Assembly: GCF_900199375.1 (NCBI RefSeq)
Contig: NZ_LT900217.1
Coordinates: forward strand, 1,984,001 to 2,048,000
Origin: Gordonibacter urolithinfaciens
GTDB taxonomy: Bacteria > Actinomycetota > Coriobacteriia > Coriobacteriales > Eggerthellaceae
Direction of reading: 5' to 3'
Length of the DNA: 64,000 nucleotides
Position numbers and translations under genes: made by a program. Position 1 is the stretch's first letter. Each line of letters opens with the position of its first letter. Positions 33,319-41,509 of this stretch are shown here, piece by piece. Under the pieces are notes generated by a model. It did no database searches. It was not told the origin of the DNA and saw nothing but the letters and a program-made list of their open reading frames with translations.

Positions 33319-35670
33319 ATGGGAATTCGCATAGCGCTTGCCGGCAACCCGAACTGCGGCAAGACAACGATGTTCAACGACCTGACCGGCGCCTCGCAGT
33401 ACGTGGGCAACTGGCCGGGCGTGACGGTCGAGAAGAAGGAGGGCACCTACACGCGCGACAAGGACGTGACCATCACGGACCTGCCGGGCGTCTACTCGCT
33501 TTCGCCGTACTCGCCCGAGGAGGTCGTGACGCGCGACTACCTGCTCGACGGCCGCCCCGACGCGGTCATCAACCTCGTGGACGCCACGAACTTGGAGCGC
33601 AACCTCTACCTGACGACGCAGATCCTCGATCTGGGCTTGCCGGTAGTGGTGGCGCTGAACATGATGGACCTGGTGGAGAAGAACGGCGACAAGATCGACG
33701 TGGCCAAGCTCTCCAAGAAGCTGGGCTGCCCCGTAGTGGAGACCTCGGCGCTCAAGGGTCGCGGCATGGAGGACCTGCTGAAGACCGCCATCGACGCGGC
33801 GAAGAAGGGCACGCCGGCCGCGTCTGACCTGCGCTTCACCTCCGAGGTGGAAGAAGCGCTGGGCCGTGTCATCGACGTGCTGGGTACGCGCGTGACCCCG
33901 AACGTGGCGCGCTGGTACGCCATCAAGCTGCTGGAGGGCGAGCAGAAAACCATCGACAAGCTGGGCCTGCCTGCCGGTGACCTCTCGGCCGTTGCAAGCA
34001 TCCGCGAGGCGCTCGAGAACAGCCAAGACGACGACGCCGAGAGCATCATCACCGGCGAGCGCTACGACGCCATCGGCGACGTGGTGTCGGAGACGGTGAA
34101 GAAGTCGCTCAAAGGCGCCACCACCACGCAGAAGATCGACCGCGTGGTCACGAACCGCTGGCTCGGCATCCCCATCTTCATCGTCATCATGACGCTGGTG
34201 TACTACATCTCCGTATCCACCGTGGGCACGCTATTCACCGACTGGGCCAACGACGGCGTCTTCGGCGACGGCTGGCTCTACACCGGCACCGAGCAGTACG
34301 ACGAAGCGGTCGGCGTTTGGGAAGAGAACATGACAGCCGCCGAGGAAGCCGGCGCAAGCGAGAGCGAACTGGCACTCTTAGCCGAAGAGGAGCCCGATCC
34401 CGCAGAGTTCGGCTTCTACCTCCCAGGCCTCACCCCCGTGGCCACCGAGGCGCTGGAGTCCATCGGCACGGCGCCGTGGCTCACGAGCCTCGTCGTGGAC
34501 GGCATCATCGCCGGCGTGGGCGCGGTGCTCGGCTTCGTTCCCCAGATGATCGTGTTGTTCCTGTTGCTGTCCGTCCTGGAGGCCTGCGGGTATATGGCGC
34601 GCGTCGCGTTCATCATGGACCGTATCTTCCGCAAGTTCGGCCTGTCGGGCAAGAGCTTCATCCCCATGCTCATCGCGTCGGGCTGCGGCGTCCCCGCCGT
34701 CATGGCCACGAAAACCATTGAGAACGAGAAAGACCGTCGCATGACCATCATGACGACGACCATGATCCCCTGCGGCGCGAAGCTGCCCATCATCGCGCTC
34801 GTGTTCGGTGCCATCGCCGGCGGCGATGCGGGCACCACCTGGTGGATCGCGCCGGTGTTCTACTTCCTGGGCGTCATCGCTATCATCGTGTCCGGCATCA
34901 TGCTGCGCAAGACCAGGATGTTCGCCGGAGAGGCCACGCCGTTCATCATGGAGCTGCCGGCCTATCACGTGCCCGCCGTGAAGAACGTGGCCCTGGCCAC
35001 GTGGGAGCGCGTGAAGAGCTTCATCGTGAAGGCCGGCACGATTATCTTCCTGTCGTCCATCGTCATCTGGTTCCTCATGAACTTCGGCTTCTACGAAGGC
35101 GCGTTCGGCCTTCTCGACACGGAGATGGAAGACTACATCCAGTACAGCCTCATGGCCGGTCTGGGCAACGCGCTGGCGTGGGTGTTCGCGCCGCTTGGCT
35201 TCGGCAACTGGGAGTCCGCCGTCACGTCCATCACGGGCCTCGTGGCCAAGGAGAACGTCGTGGCCACGGTGGGCATCCTCACCAGCCTGGGAGACGCCGG
35301 CGAGGCCGATCCGTCCATGTGGATGGCGTTCGGCGCCCTCATGGGCGGCAGCGTGCCGGCGATCATGGCCTTCTGCGCCTTCAACCTGCTGTGCGCCCCG
35401 TGCTTCGCCGCTATCGGCACCATCCGTCGCCAGATGGCGAGCGCGAAGTGGACCTGGTTCGCCATCGGCTACATGACGGTGTTCGCGTGGGCCGTGGGCC
35501 TGATGATCAACCAGTTCGGCATGCTGCTGGGCGGTGGCGAGTTCAGCGTGTGGACTGCCGTGGCCGTCGTGGTGCTGGTGGGCATGCTGTTCCAGCTGTT
35601 CCGCCCCCTGCCCGAGTACAAGGACAAGGGCGGCGCGCCGCAGGCCGAGGCCGAGCAGGGTGTTGCGTAA
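33319..35670 (+). CDS. feoB: FeoB ferrous iron transporter
   Basis: 783 aa from the ATG at 33319 (MGIRIALAGNPNCGKTTMF, GAAAGG site); an upstream ATG at 33277 with an AAGGAAG site could add 14 residues. The N-terminal G domain has G1 GNPNCGKTT, G2 region NWPGVTVEKKEG, G3 DLPGVYSL and G4 NMMD. A helical domain follows, then the polytopic membrane domain with the two Gate regions (VLEACGYMARVAFIMDRIF; IMAFCAFNLLCAPCFAAIGT). A ~60-residue acidic insert (~340-400) lies between the first membrane helices. It takes up Fe(II) across the membrane with FeoA. A 17-bp perfect hairpin (35684-35720) follows the stop. Confidence 0.95.
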   Translation: MGIRIALAGNPNCGKTTMFNDLTGASQYVGNWPGVTVEKKEGTYTRDKDVTITDLPGVYSLSPYSPEEVVTRDYLLDGRPDAVINLVDATNLERNLYLTTQILDLGLPVVVALNMMDLVEKNGDKIDVAKLSKKLGCPVVETSALKGRGMEDLLKTAIDAAKKGTPAASDLRFTSEVEEALGRVIDVLGTRVTPNVARWYAIKLLEGEQKTIDKLGLPAGDLSAVASIREALENSQDDDAESIITGERYDAIGDVVSETVKKSLKGATTTQKIDRVVTNRWLGIPIFIVIMTLVYYISVSTVGTLFTDWANDGVFGDGWLYTGTEQYDEAVGVWEENMTAAEEAGASESELALLAEEEPDPAEFGFYLPGLTPVATEALESIGTAPWLTSLVVDGIIAGVGAVLGFVPQMIVLFLLLSVLEACGYMARVAFIMDRIFRKFGLSGKSFIPMLIASGCGVPAVMATKTIENEKDRRMTIMTTTMIPCGAKLPIIALVFGAIAGGDAGTTWWIAPVFYFLGVIAIIVSGIMLRKTRMFAGEATPFIMELPAYHVPAVKNVALATWERVKSFIVKAGTIIFLSSIVIWFLMNFGFYEGAFGLLDTEMEDYIQYSLMAGLGNALAWVFAPLGFGNWESAVTSITGLVAKENVVATVGILTSLGDAGEADPSMWMAFGALMGGSVPAIMAFCAFNLLCAPCFAAIGTIRRQMASAKWTWFAIGYMTVFAWAVGLMINQFGMLLGGGEFSVWTAVAVVVLVGMLFQLFRPLPEYKDKGGAPQAEAEQGVA

Positions 35671-35683
35671 GGCTCCTGCAGGA

Positions 35684-35720
35684 ACCGAACGGCGGGCGCA
35701 TCCTGCGCCCGCCGTTCGGT
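35684..35720 (+). terminator. strong hairpin after feoB without T tract
   Basis: ACCGAACGGCGGGCGCA and its exact complement TGCGCCCGCCGTTCGGT form a 17-bp stem with a 3-nt loop. No U run follows, so it may act as an mRNA 3' stabiliser or partial terminator rather than a classical one. Confidence 0.5.
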
Positions 35721-35814
35721 GCGTTCGGACGCGAGCGCGTGAGGATATTTCTCGCGAATCATCTGTGCGAAAAGCAATGCGCCGGAAAGCGGCGCCGTGG
35801 AAAGGAGGCGGCTC

Positions 35815-36054
35815 GTGCTGCCATTGGAGATAAGTCCGGCAACCGTCATCATCGGCCTTGTTATCGTGGTGTTGGCCGTGCTAGCCGTGCGACGCCTGGT
35901 GCGCCGCGGCACCTGCGACTGCCACGACCACGGAGGAGGCCCGGCGAAGGGCGGCTGCGCGGCAGGAGGCTGCGCTGGGTGCACCGGGTGCGGAGTCGCA
36001 GATGCCCTGGTCGCCGACATTGAGCGCGCCGCCAAGCAGGGAAGCGCTCGGTAG
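35815..36054 (+). CDS. FeoB-associated Cys-rich membrane peptide
   Basis: 79 aa from the GTG at 35815, six bases after AAAGGAGG (35801-35808); the GTG at 35797 is less likely. One membrane helix (TVIIGLVIVVLAVLAVRRLV) is followed by a cytoplasmic Cys cluster (CDCHDH, then GGCAAGGCAGCTGCG, seven Cys in all). This layout matches the short FeoB-associated Cys-rich proteins (PF12669 type) found after feoB in anaerobes. A role as an iron or redox accessory of FeoB is inferred from position. Confidence 0.78.
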   Translation: MLPLEISPATVIIGLVIVVLAVLAVRRLVRRGTCDCHDHGGGPAKGGCAAGGCAGCTGCGVADALVADIERAAKQGSAR

Positions 36055-36117
36055 GCGCTCGGCAGGCGCAGGGAAATCCAATATATGGAGGAATTGTAAA
36101 CCAAGGAAAACTTTGCC

Positions 36118-36149
36118 TTGACCATACGTGTAAGTTAGCATAGACTAAC
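36118..36149 (+). promoter_or_regulatory. promoter with GTTA-N8-TAAC box, not followed by a gene
   Basis: A -35 box TTGACC (36118-36123), a 17-bp spacer and a -10 box TAGACT (36141-36146) form one of the best promoters in the window. The 16-bp dyad GTTAGCATAGACTAAC (36134-36149) covers the -10 and is the third copy of the box found before feoA and feoB. The first coding sequence downstream starts 400 bp away. Confidence 0.6.
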
Positions 36150-36152
36150 AAA

Positions 36153-36330
36153 TGTCAGAAAGCGACAGCGAAACTTTCCCGGCGCAAGGCAGGCGCCAAA
36201 GGGGAAGGCTCGAGCTCTCTGCCTCCTCTTCTTGCTGACACGGCGGCGAAGGCTCCTCTCGTCTGGTCATTCGCCGCACAGCATCGCCGACGGGGGATCC
36301 CCCCCTCTTCCCCCGTCGGCACTCCTCCCT
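36153..36330 (+). ncRNA. candidate iron-responsive small RNA
   Basis: The stretch follows the iron-box promoter at 36118-36149 and holds no credible gene. Its first stem pairs CTTTCCC/GGGGAAG and GGCGC/GCGCC (36174-36207, AAA bulge, 7-nt loop). A C/U-rich, probably single-stranded part (GCCTCCTCTTCTTGCTG, around 36221-36237) could pair with Shine-Dalgarno sequences. The last stem is a perfect 11-bp hairpin, GCCGACGGGGG/CCCCCGTCGGC (36286-36320). C-rich loops are a trait of iron-sparing sRNAs such as FsrA. No T run follows the last stem, so the 3' end is uncertain; the transcript might instead be a long leader of the regulator gene. Beyond it, 36331-36551 shows nothing but the regulator's promoter region. 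Confidence 0.35.
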
Positions 36331-36551
36331 TTCAGCCTCTTCTCATCTTCGCCTTCGGCGTTCTCTCGGATCTGCGTTTTCCTGTGGCAGGCTGTCAAAC
36401 TTCGCGGCCCACCGTTTCGAGTGCGACCGGCCGCGACACTTTCTGCCTCCCGGCGTGCAACGCTCGGGGACTACCGGGGGGGGGCTGATGCCGCCCTTTC
36501 GGAGGGGGCGAGGGGTGTGGTACCATGGGCGAGGCGCGAAGGAGGGTTCCT

Positions 36552-36932
36552 GTGGAAAAAATGTCCATGTCGCACGAAGATTATCTCGAGGCCATCGTCA
36601 TGTTGGGCGGTACGACGGAGGCGTCGGTCCGTTCGGTCGACATCGCGACGAAGCTCGGCGTGTCCAAAGCGTCGGTCAACAAGGCCGTGACGTCCCTGAA
36701 GGAGAAGGGCCTGGCCGACCAGCCGTACTACGGCGACATCACGCTTACCGAAGAGGGCTACGCCTATGGAACGTCGGTGCTCGACCGCCATCACATGCTG
36801 TTCTCGTTCCTCACGAAGGCCCTCGGCATTCCCGAGGAGCAAGCCGAGCGCGAGGCGTGCCTCATGGAGCATGCCATCAGCGACGAGTCGTTCGAAAAAT
36901 GGAGTTCTTATATTAAGAAGCTCGATCTCTAG
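36552..36932 (+). CDS. DtxR-family metal-dependent repressor (short form)
   Basis: 126 aa from the GTG at 36552, six bases after AAGGAGGG; the ATG at 36525 would lie in the leader and has no site. The N-terminal winged helix (SHEDYLEAIVMLGGTTEASV, DIATKLGVSKASVNKAVTSL) and the dimer/metal domain (ITLTEEGYAYGTSVLDRHHM, then EREACLMEHAISDE with the usual E-x-x-x-x-E/H ligands) match DtxR/MntR. The C-terminal SH3-like domain is absent, as in MntR. It is the likely reader of the GTTA-N8-TAAC boxes around the feo genes. A TACCAT -10 lies at 36521. Confidence 0.9.
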   Translation: MEKMSMSHEDYLEAIVMLGGTTEASVRSVDIATKLGVSKASVNKAVTSLKEKGLADQPYYGDITLTEEGYAYGTSVLDRHHMLFSFLTKALGIPEEQAEREACLMEHAISDESFEKWSSYIKKLDL

Positions 36933-36940
36933 CCCTTGAG

Positions 36941-36966
36941 AACGCCGCCCTCGAGCGGCGTTTTTT
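36941..36966 (+). terminator. intrinsic terminator after the DtxR-family gene
   Basis: AACGCCGC (36941-36948) and GCGGCGTT (36955-36962) form a tight stem with a 6-nt loop, running into six T (36961-36966). Classical rho-independent terminator, 8 bp after the stop. Confidence 0.9.
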
Positions 36967-37129
36967 ACGGTTTCACCCGCGCTTCGGGCCGCGATTCAAC
37001 GGTTTCTCAACGGGCCGGCTGTGCGCCTGCGTCCGGTGGCGGGGCCCCTGCTTCTGTGGTATCCTTGAGCAAGCTTCTGGCATTACACCCACCATCAACG
37101 AACCACGATGCTAAGAGGAGCGCACTCCA

Positions 37130-38227
37130 TTGGGCAACCAGGCGAATATACTTTCGTTTGACGAGGTGAAACGCGATTCGGGCGCAAGGCGCTCGTCTGT
37201 CGCTGCGCCTTTGCGGCCCTCGCGGAGGCGCCCTGCCGGCAGCGTGGAGCAGGGCGTTTCCGCATCGGTGCGCCCGGCCGGGCGCGCGGGCGCCTCTGCC
37301 CGTTACGCGGCCTCGCGGCCCCTCTCGGATGCCGCGCGCATCTCCGGCACCGCACCGCGCACGGCTTCCCTCGCAAATCCTGCCCGGCCGCGTTCTATCG
37401 TCGATGATTTCCCCGCCTCCTCGGCGCGGGCCGCCGTTACCGCGTACGCCGACCGCGGTTCCCGCATCGAACCTGCCGGCACCGCGCCGCGCCGTCGCCG
37501 GGGCGCCCATGCCAGGCAATCCTTCGTCGACCTCGACGAGCCCGACGAGCGTTCCGCTGATCGCGGCGAGGCGGAGGACGAAGCCCCCGATAAGCGCTCG
37601 CGCCTGCAGGAGTTCCGCCGCAGGCGCCAGAAGGACCGTGCCGACAAGAAGTTCGACAAGCAGTTCGGCGGCAGCCGCGCAACCGATGCGCCGGCCGCGG
37701 GATCGCGCGCGGCCGTGTACAAGGGCGAGATGGGCTCCAACCACAAGCGCGCCGCGCGCATGCAGAACGACGCAGCCGGCAAGGCGCGCACGTTCTCGCT
37801 CGCATCGCTCAACCCGCTCGCACTGCTCTCCTCGGGAAAACAGTCGCCGAAGGCCATCGCCGGCCTCGGTTTTGTCGCCTGCCTTCTGCTCACGTGCTGG
37901 TTTTTGTACACTCCGACGCAGCAGCTGTACCACTCGGTGCGCGAGCACGACCGGCTCCAAGCGGAGTACGCGGCCATCGAGCAGCGCAACGCCTCGCTCG
38001 AGTCCGAGGTGGGCACGCTGCAGACGGACGCCGGCATCGAGGACCGCGCGCACGAGCAGTTCGGCTGGGTGCCGGAGGGCGAGCAGACCGCCAACGTGCA
38101 CGGCCTTGCCGCCGACGCCGGCAACGACGAGGGCTCGAACTTCACGGCGAACATCGTGGTCGGCAGCGTGGAGGCGCCCGAGACGTGGTACTCGCCGGTG
38201 CTCGACGCCCTATTCGGCGTGAAATAG
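37130..38227 (+). CDS. FtsB/DivIC-like septum formation initiator with long basic N-terminus
   Basis: 365 aa from a TTG at 37130 (site AAGAGGAG, 37113-37120); no ATG is available near it. Residues ~1-240 are polar, Arg/Ala-rich and probably disordered in the cytoplasm. One membrane helix (AIAGLGFVACLLLTCWFLYT) is followed by a coiled coil (LYHSVREHDRLQAEYAAIEQ, RNASLESEVGTLQ) and a short outer domain (ARAHEQFGWV-like). This is the FtsB/DivIC pattern of the divisome FtsQ-B-L complex; the long N-terminal extension is unusual outside actinobacteria. It is followed by ppx, the common actinobacterial order. Confidence 0.8.
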   Translation: MGNQANILSFDEVKRDSGARRSSVAAPLRPSRRRPAGSVEQGVSASVRPAGRAGASARYAASRPLSDAARISGTAPRTASLANPARPRSIVDDFPASSARAAVTAYADRGSRIEPAGTAPRRRRGAHARQSFVDLDEPDERSADRGEAEDEAPDKRSRLQEFRRRRQKDRADKKFDKQFGGSRATDAPAAGSRAAVYKGEMGSNHKRAARMQNDAAGKARTFSLASLNPLALLSSGKQSPKAIAGLGFVACLLLTCWFLYTPTQQLYHSVREHDRLQAEYAAIEQRNASLESEVGTLQTDAGIEDRAHEQFGWVPEGEQTANVHGLAADAGNDEGSNFTANIVVGSVEAPETWYSPVLDALFGVK

Positions 38228-38252
38228 CCCCGTATTCGCGCGCGTCCGGCCC

Positions 38253-38270
38253 GCACGGGGCGGCCCGTGC
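38253..38270 (+). other. intergenic hairpin
   Basis: GCACGGG and CCCGTGC with a 4-nt loop, between the FtsB-like gene and ppx; no T run. Possibly only a transcript-processing or stabilising structure. Confidence 0.35.
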
Positions 38271-38300
38271 GACCGAAGCATCCAAGGAGGAAGCGACCCT

Positions 38301-39302
38301 ATGGCAACCCATCTGACGGATCCCGCGCCTACCTGCACGGCCCCCGGCACGCTGCGTCCCGGCCGCTATGCCGCCATCGACATCGGCACGGTGACGTGCC
38401 GCATGCTCGTGGCCGACATCGACGAGGCGGGAGCGCTGCACGAGCTGCGGCGCGAGTACGCCATCACGAACCTGGGCGAGGGCGTGGACGCCTCCGGCGT
38501 GCTGAAACCCGAGGCCATGCAGCGCGTGGCCGACGTGGTCGCCCGCTACCAGGCCATCCTCGACGCGTGCGAGCCGGAGGACGGCGGCGGCATCACCGTG
38601 ACGGCCGTGGCCACGTCGGCCTCGCGCGATGCCCGCAACGCCGACGAGTTCGTGGCCCTGCTGGCCGATGCGGGCATCACGCTGACCGTCGTGCCGGGCG
38701 AGCGCGAGGCGGCGCTGTCGTTCGCGGGCGCGTCGTGCGACTTCGCGGGCGAGCGCATCCTCGTGGTGGACGTGGGCGGGGGCTCGACTGAGCTCGTCGC
38801 CGGGCGGGCAGGCGAGGCGCCCGTTCAGGCGCATTCGTTCGACATCGGGTGTCGCCGCGTGACCGAGAAGTTCCTGGAGGCCGATCCGCCTTCCGACGAG
38901 GAGCTCGGCCGTGCCCGCGCGTGGATCGCCGAGGAGATGCGCTCCTACTTCGACGACCTGGGCGCCGGCGGGTTCGCGCCCGAGCGGGTGGTGGCGGTGG
39001 CCGGCACGGCCACGAGCGTGGTGGCGGTGCACGAGCGCATGGCGGAGTACGACTCGTCGCGCGTTCATCGGTCCGTGGTGGAGCGCGCCGTGCTGAACGA
39101 GGTGTACGCCCAGCTGGCCAGCGTGGGCCTGGACGAGCGCCGCCGCACGGCAGGCCTCGATCCCGGCCGCGCCCCCGTGATCGTGGCGGGCCTTGTGATC
39201 TTGCAGGTGGTGCTGGACCTGGCCGGCATGCCGTCGTTCACGGTGAGCGAGTCCGACATCCTTCACGGCATCGTGCTGGAAGCCGCGCGCGCGGCCGTGT
39301 AG
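38301..39302 (+). CDS. Ppx/GppA-family exopolyphosphatase
   Basis: 333 aa from the ATG at 38301 with a strong AAGGAGGAAG site. The ASKHA-fold phosphatase motifs are visible: AAIDIGTVTCRMLVADI (phosphate 1), TVVPGEREAALSFAGA, ILVVDVGGGSTELVAG (phosphate 2) and VAVAGTATSVVAV. It hydrolyses polyphosphate or pppGpp. The length matches the short actinobacterial Ppx class that lacks the C-terminal HD domain. The next feature is a tRNA 107 bp downstream; the gap carries a -10 (TACCAT) for it. Confidence 0.9.
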   Translation: MATHLTDPAPTCTAPGTLRPGRYAAIDIGTVTCRMLVADIDEAGALHELRREYAITNLGEGVDASGVLKPEAMQRVADVVARYQAILDACEPEDGGGITVTAVATSASRDARNADEFVALLADAGITLTVVPGEREAALSFAGASCDFAGERILVVDVGGGSTELVAGRAGEAPVQAHSFDIGCRRVTEKFLEADPPSDEELGRARAWIAEEMRSYFDDLGAGGFAPERVVAVAGTATSVVAVHERMAEYDSSRVHRSVVERAVLNEVYAQLASVGLDERRRTAGLDPGRAPVIVAGLVILQVVLDLAGMPSFTVSESDILHGIVLEAARAAV

Positions 39303-39409
39303 CATGCGTTGCGGCCGCCTTGCCCCGTCCCGCTGGCGCCGAAAGTTTGCTACCATATACCGTGCGCGCCGCCTGTTCGGGGAAGAGGCGCGCGAAGGCG
39401 GAGCTACGT

Positions 39410-39494
39410 GGGGACGTGGCGGAATTGGCATACGCAGCGGACTTAAAATCCGCCGGCCTCGGTCTTGTGGGTTCGAGTCCCACCGTCCCTACCA
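39410..39494 (+). tRNA. tRNA-Leu (anticodon UAA)
   Basis: 85 nt including an encoded CCA (39492-39494). Acceptor GGGGACG (39410-39416) pairs with CGTCCCT, discriminator A. The anticodon stem GCGGA/TCCGC encloses the loop CTTAAAA, anticodon TAA. The T arm is GTGGG-TTCGAGT-CCCAC. The long variable arm (about 13 nt) makes it class II, as expected for leucine. A TACCATATA -10 region lies about 55 bp upstream. Confidence 0.95.
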
Positions 39495-39723
39495 TTCTCC
39501 CGGCCGCCCTCGCCGCTTAGGTGCTTTTCGCGGCCCTCAAGGCTCCATGCACCGGTTTCGCATACTCCACCCCAGCCATGCAGTTTTCACGTAGATGATG
39601 CTGCCGGTCGCCTTGCCTGTTCATAGTGCGCGAAAACCTTGTGGTACGATTGCTCAAGCTGTCGCGGCGAGCGCGATGAGCGCGTTTTGGGGCAGAGCCT
39701 ATCCGTCGAGCGAAGAAAGCGTT

Positions 39724-40773
39724 ATGGACAACATCAACGACATCATCGCGGCCATCGAAGAGCCGCCCGAGACCTTCGAAGAATACCTCACCCGCTACGC
39801 CGCCCAGGTGGGAACGCTGGTGAACTCGTACATCCCCCAGGGATCGCACCCCGACATGGACCGCTACCTGTACGAGCCGCTCAACGCGTACAGCCAGAAC
39901 GGCGGCAAGCGCCACCGTCCGCTCATCTGCTTCGCGGCCTGCCGTGCGGTGGGCGGCGACATGGCGCGCGCCACGAGCGCGGCGGCCGCCATCGAACATT
40001 TCCATACGGCGGCGCTTATCCATGATGACATCGCCGACGAGGCCGAGCTGCGCCGCGGCGAGCCCTGCCTGCACCTCACCGAGGGCATGGGGCTGGCCAT
40101 CAACATGGGCGACCTTGCGCTTTCGTTGGTGAACGGCACGGTCATCAACGACCCGCTGCTCGACGATGCCACCAAGGTGCGCGTGGTGAACGAGCTCATA
40201 GAGATGACGCGCCGCACCATCGAGGGCCAGGCGCTCGACATCGGCTGGGCGCGCGACGGCCGCTACGACATTACCCCCGAGGACTACCTCGTCATGGCCA
40301 CTCACAAGACGGCGCATTACTCCGGCGCCGTGCCGCTGGCCATCGGCGCCATCATAGGCGGCGGCACCGAGGCCGAGATCGAGGCGTTGCGCAACTACGG
40401 TCTGGACACGGGCCTGGCGTTCCAGATCCAAGACGACCTGCTGAACCTCATAGGTTCCGAGGAGTCCACGAAGAAGGACTTCCGCAACGACATCACCGAA
40501 GGCAAGCGCACGCTCATGGTGGTTCACGCGCTGCAGCACTCCGACGACCGCGACCGTCTCATCGACATCCTGTCGTCGAAGGAGAAGGACCAGGCCGTGC
40601 TCGCGGAGGCTGTGGACATCATGGAGACGTCGGGCAGCATCGAGTACGCCCGCAACTACGCCGAGAACCTCACGAGCATAGCGAAGAACCGCCTGGTGGA
40701 CATGGTGCGCCCGTCCTCCTCGCGCGAGCTGCTCATCTCCATGGCCGACTGGTTCGTGAACCGCTTGAAGTAA
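39724..40773 (+). CDS. trans-isoprenyl diphosphate synthase
   Basis: 349 aa from the ATG at 39724; the 43 residues upstream in frame run through the promoter (TACGAT -10 at 39645-39650) and are not coding. It is a polyprenyl synthetase: GGKRHRPLICFAA, first Asp-rich motif HDDIADE, second QIQDDLLNLIGSE, with K-x-A-x-Y-S read as THKTAHYSGAVPL. It makes a long-chain prenyl diphosphate, for example for menaquinone or carrier lipid. The first Asp motif is DDxxD. Product chain length cannot be judged safely. Confidence 0.92.
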   Translation: MDNINDIIAAIEEPPETFEEYLTRYAAQVGTLVNSYIPQGSHPDMDRYLYEPLNAYSQNGGKRHRPLICFAACRAVGGDMARATSAAAAIEHFHTAALIHDDIADEAELRRGEPCLHLTEGMGLAINMGDLALSLVNGTVINDPLLDDATKVRVVNELIEMTRRTIEGQALDIGWARDGRYDITPEDYLVMATHKTAHYSGAVPLAIGAIIGGGTEAEIEALRNYGLDTGLAFQIQDDLLNLIGSEESTKKDFRNDITEGKRTLMVVHALQHSDDRDRLIDILSSKEKDQAVLAEAVDIMETSGSIEYARNYAENLTSIAKNRLVDMVRPSSSRELLISMADWFVNRLK

Positions 40774-40780
40774 CGGGTTC

Positions 40781-40799
40781 CGCGGGCCGACGGCCCGCG
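40781..40799. terminator. hairpin between convergent genes
   Basis: CGCGGGCC and GGCCCGCG with a 3-nt loop, in the 32-bp gap between the prenyl synthase (+) and lrgB (-). It could serve both strands; there is no clear T run on either side. Confidence 0.5.
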
Positions 40800-40805
40800 C
40801 CCTCC

Positions 40806-41504
40806 CTACAGAAAGCAGCTTGCCACGATGACGATGGCGGTGGTCAGCAGGCCCGACACGGCAATGCTCACGCCGCTCATGGCGCCTTCCAGCTCGCCCA
40901 TCTCAAGCGCCTTCGTCGTGCCCACCGCATGGCTGCACGTGCCGATGGCCACGCCCTTGGCGATGCCGTCGCGCACGCGGAACAGGCGCGCCATGAGCGG
41001 CGCGGTGATGGCGCCCAGGATGCCGGTGACGATGACGGCCGCCACGGTGATGGACGTCACACCGCCCAGCTGCTCCGACACCGCGATGGCGATGGGCGTG
41101 GTCACCGACTTGGGGATGAACGACAGCGCCAGCGCGTCGTCGAGCCCCAGCAGCTTGCATAGTGCATAGGCGCTGGTCATCGAAACGATCGATCCCACGA
41201 GGCATCCGGCGAAGATGGGAACGAAGTGGTCCTTGAGCGTCTGGCGCTGGCGGTACACCGAGTAGGCCAGCGCCACCGTGGCCGGCCCCAGCAGAAACGA
41301 GATGAGCTGCACGCTCTGCTCGTACGACTCCAGCGGGATGCGCAGCGCCACGAGCGCCGCGATGATGAGGGCAACGGTGACCAGCAGGGGGTTGAGCAGC
41401 GGAGACTTCACGCGCTCGTACAGCAGCACGGAAAGCTTGAACACCGCGAGCGAGGCTGCGGTTCCCAACAGGAGGGTCAGCCCGAGGTGCGCCATCGCTT
41501 CCAT
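40806..41504 (-). CDS. lrgB: LrgB/CidB-family membrane protein
   Basis: 232 aa from the ATG at 41504. Six to seven membrane segments with the LrgB hallmarks FLLGPATVALAYSVYRQRQT, LSFIPKSVTTPIAIAVSEQL and GTCSHAVGTTKALEMGELEG. LrgB works with LrgA as a holin-like or small-molecule (pyruvate, glycolate) export complex. It begins five bases after the end of lrgA, so the two are co-transcribed. Confidence 0.92.
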   Translation of the reverse strand: MEAMAHLGLTLLLGTAASLAVFKLSVLLYERVKSPLLNPLLVTVALIIAALVALRIPLESYEQSVQLISFLLGPATVALAYSVYRQRQTLKDHFVPIFAGCLVGSIVSMTSAYALCKLLGLDDALALSFIPKSVTTPIAIAVSEQLGGVTSITVAAVIVTGILGAITAPLMARLFRVRDGIAKGVAIGTCSHAVGTTKALEMGELEGAMSGVSIAVSGLLTTAIVIVASCFL

Positions 41505-41509
41505 GCCGC

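Noticed and set aside
36232-36690. 152-aa open frame upstream of the DtxR-family gene
   Set aside because: It overlaps the regulator in another frame, is Ser/Leu/Pro-rich with no domain, and crosses a strong hairpin.
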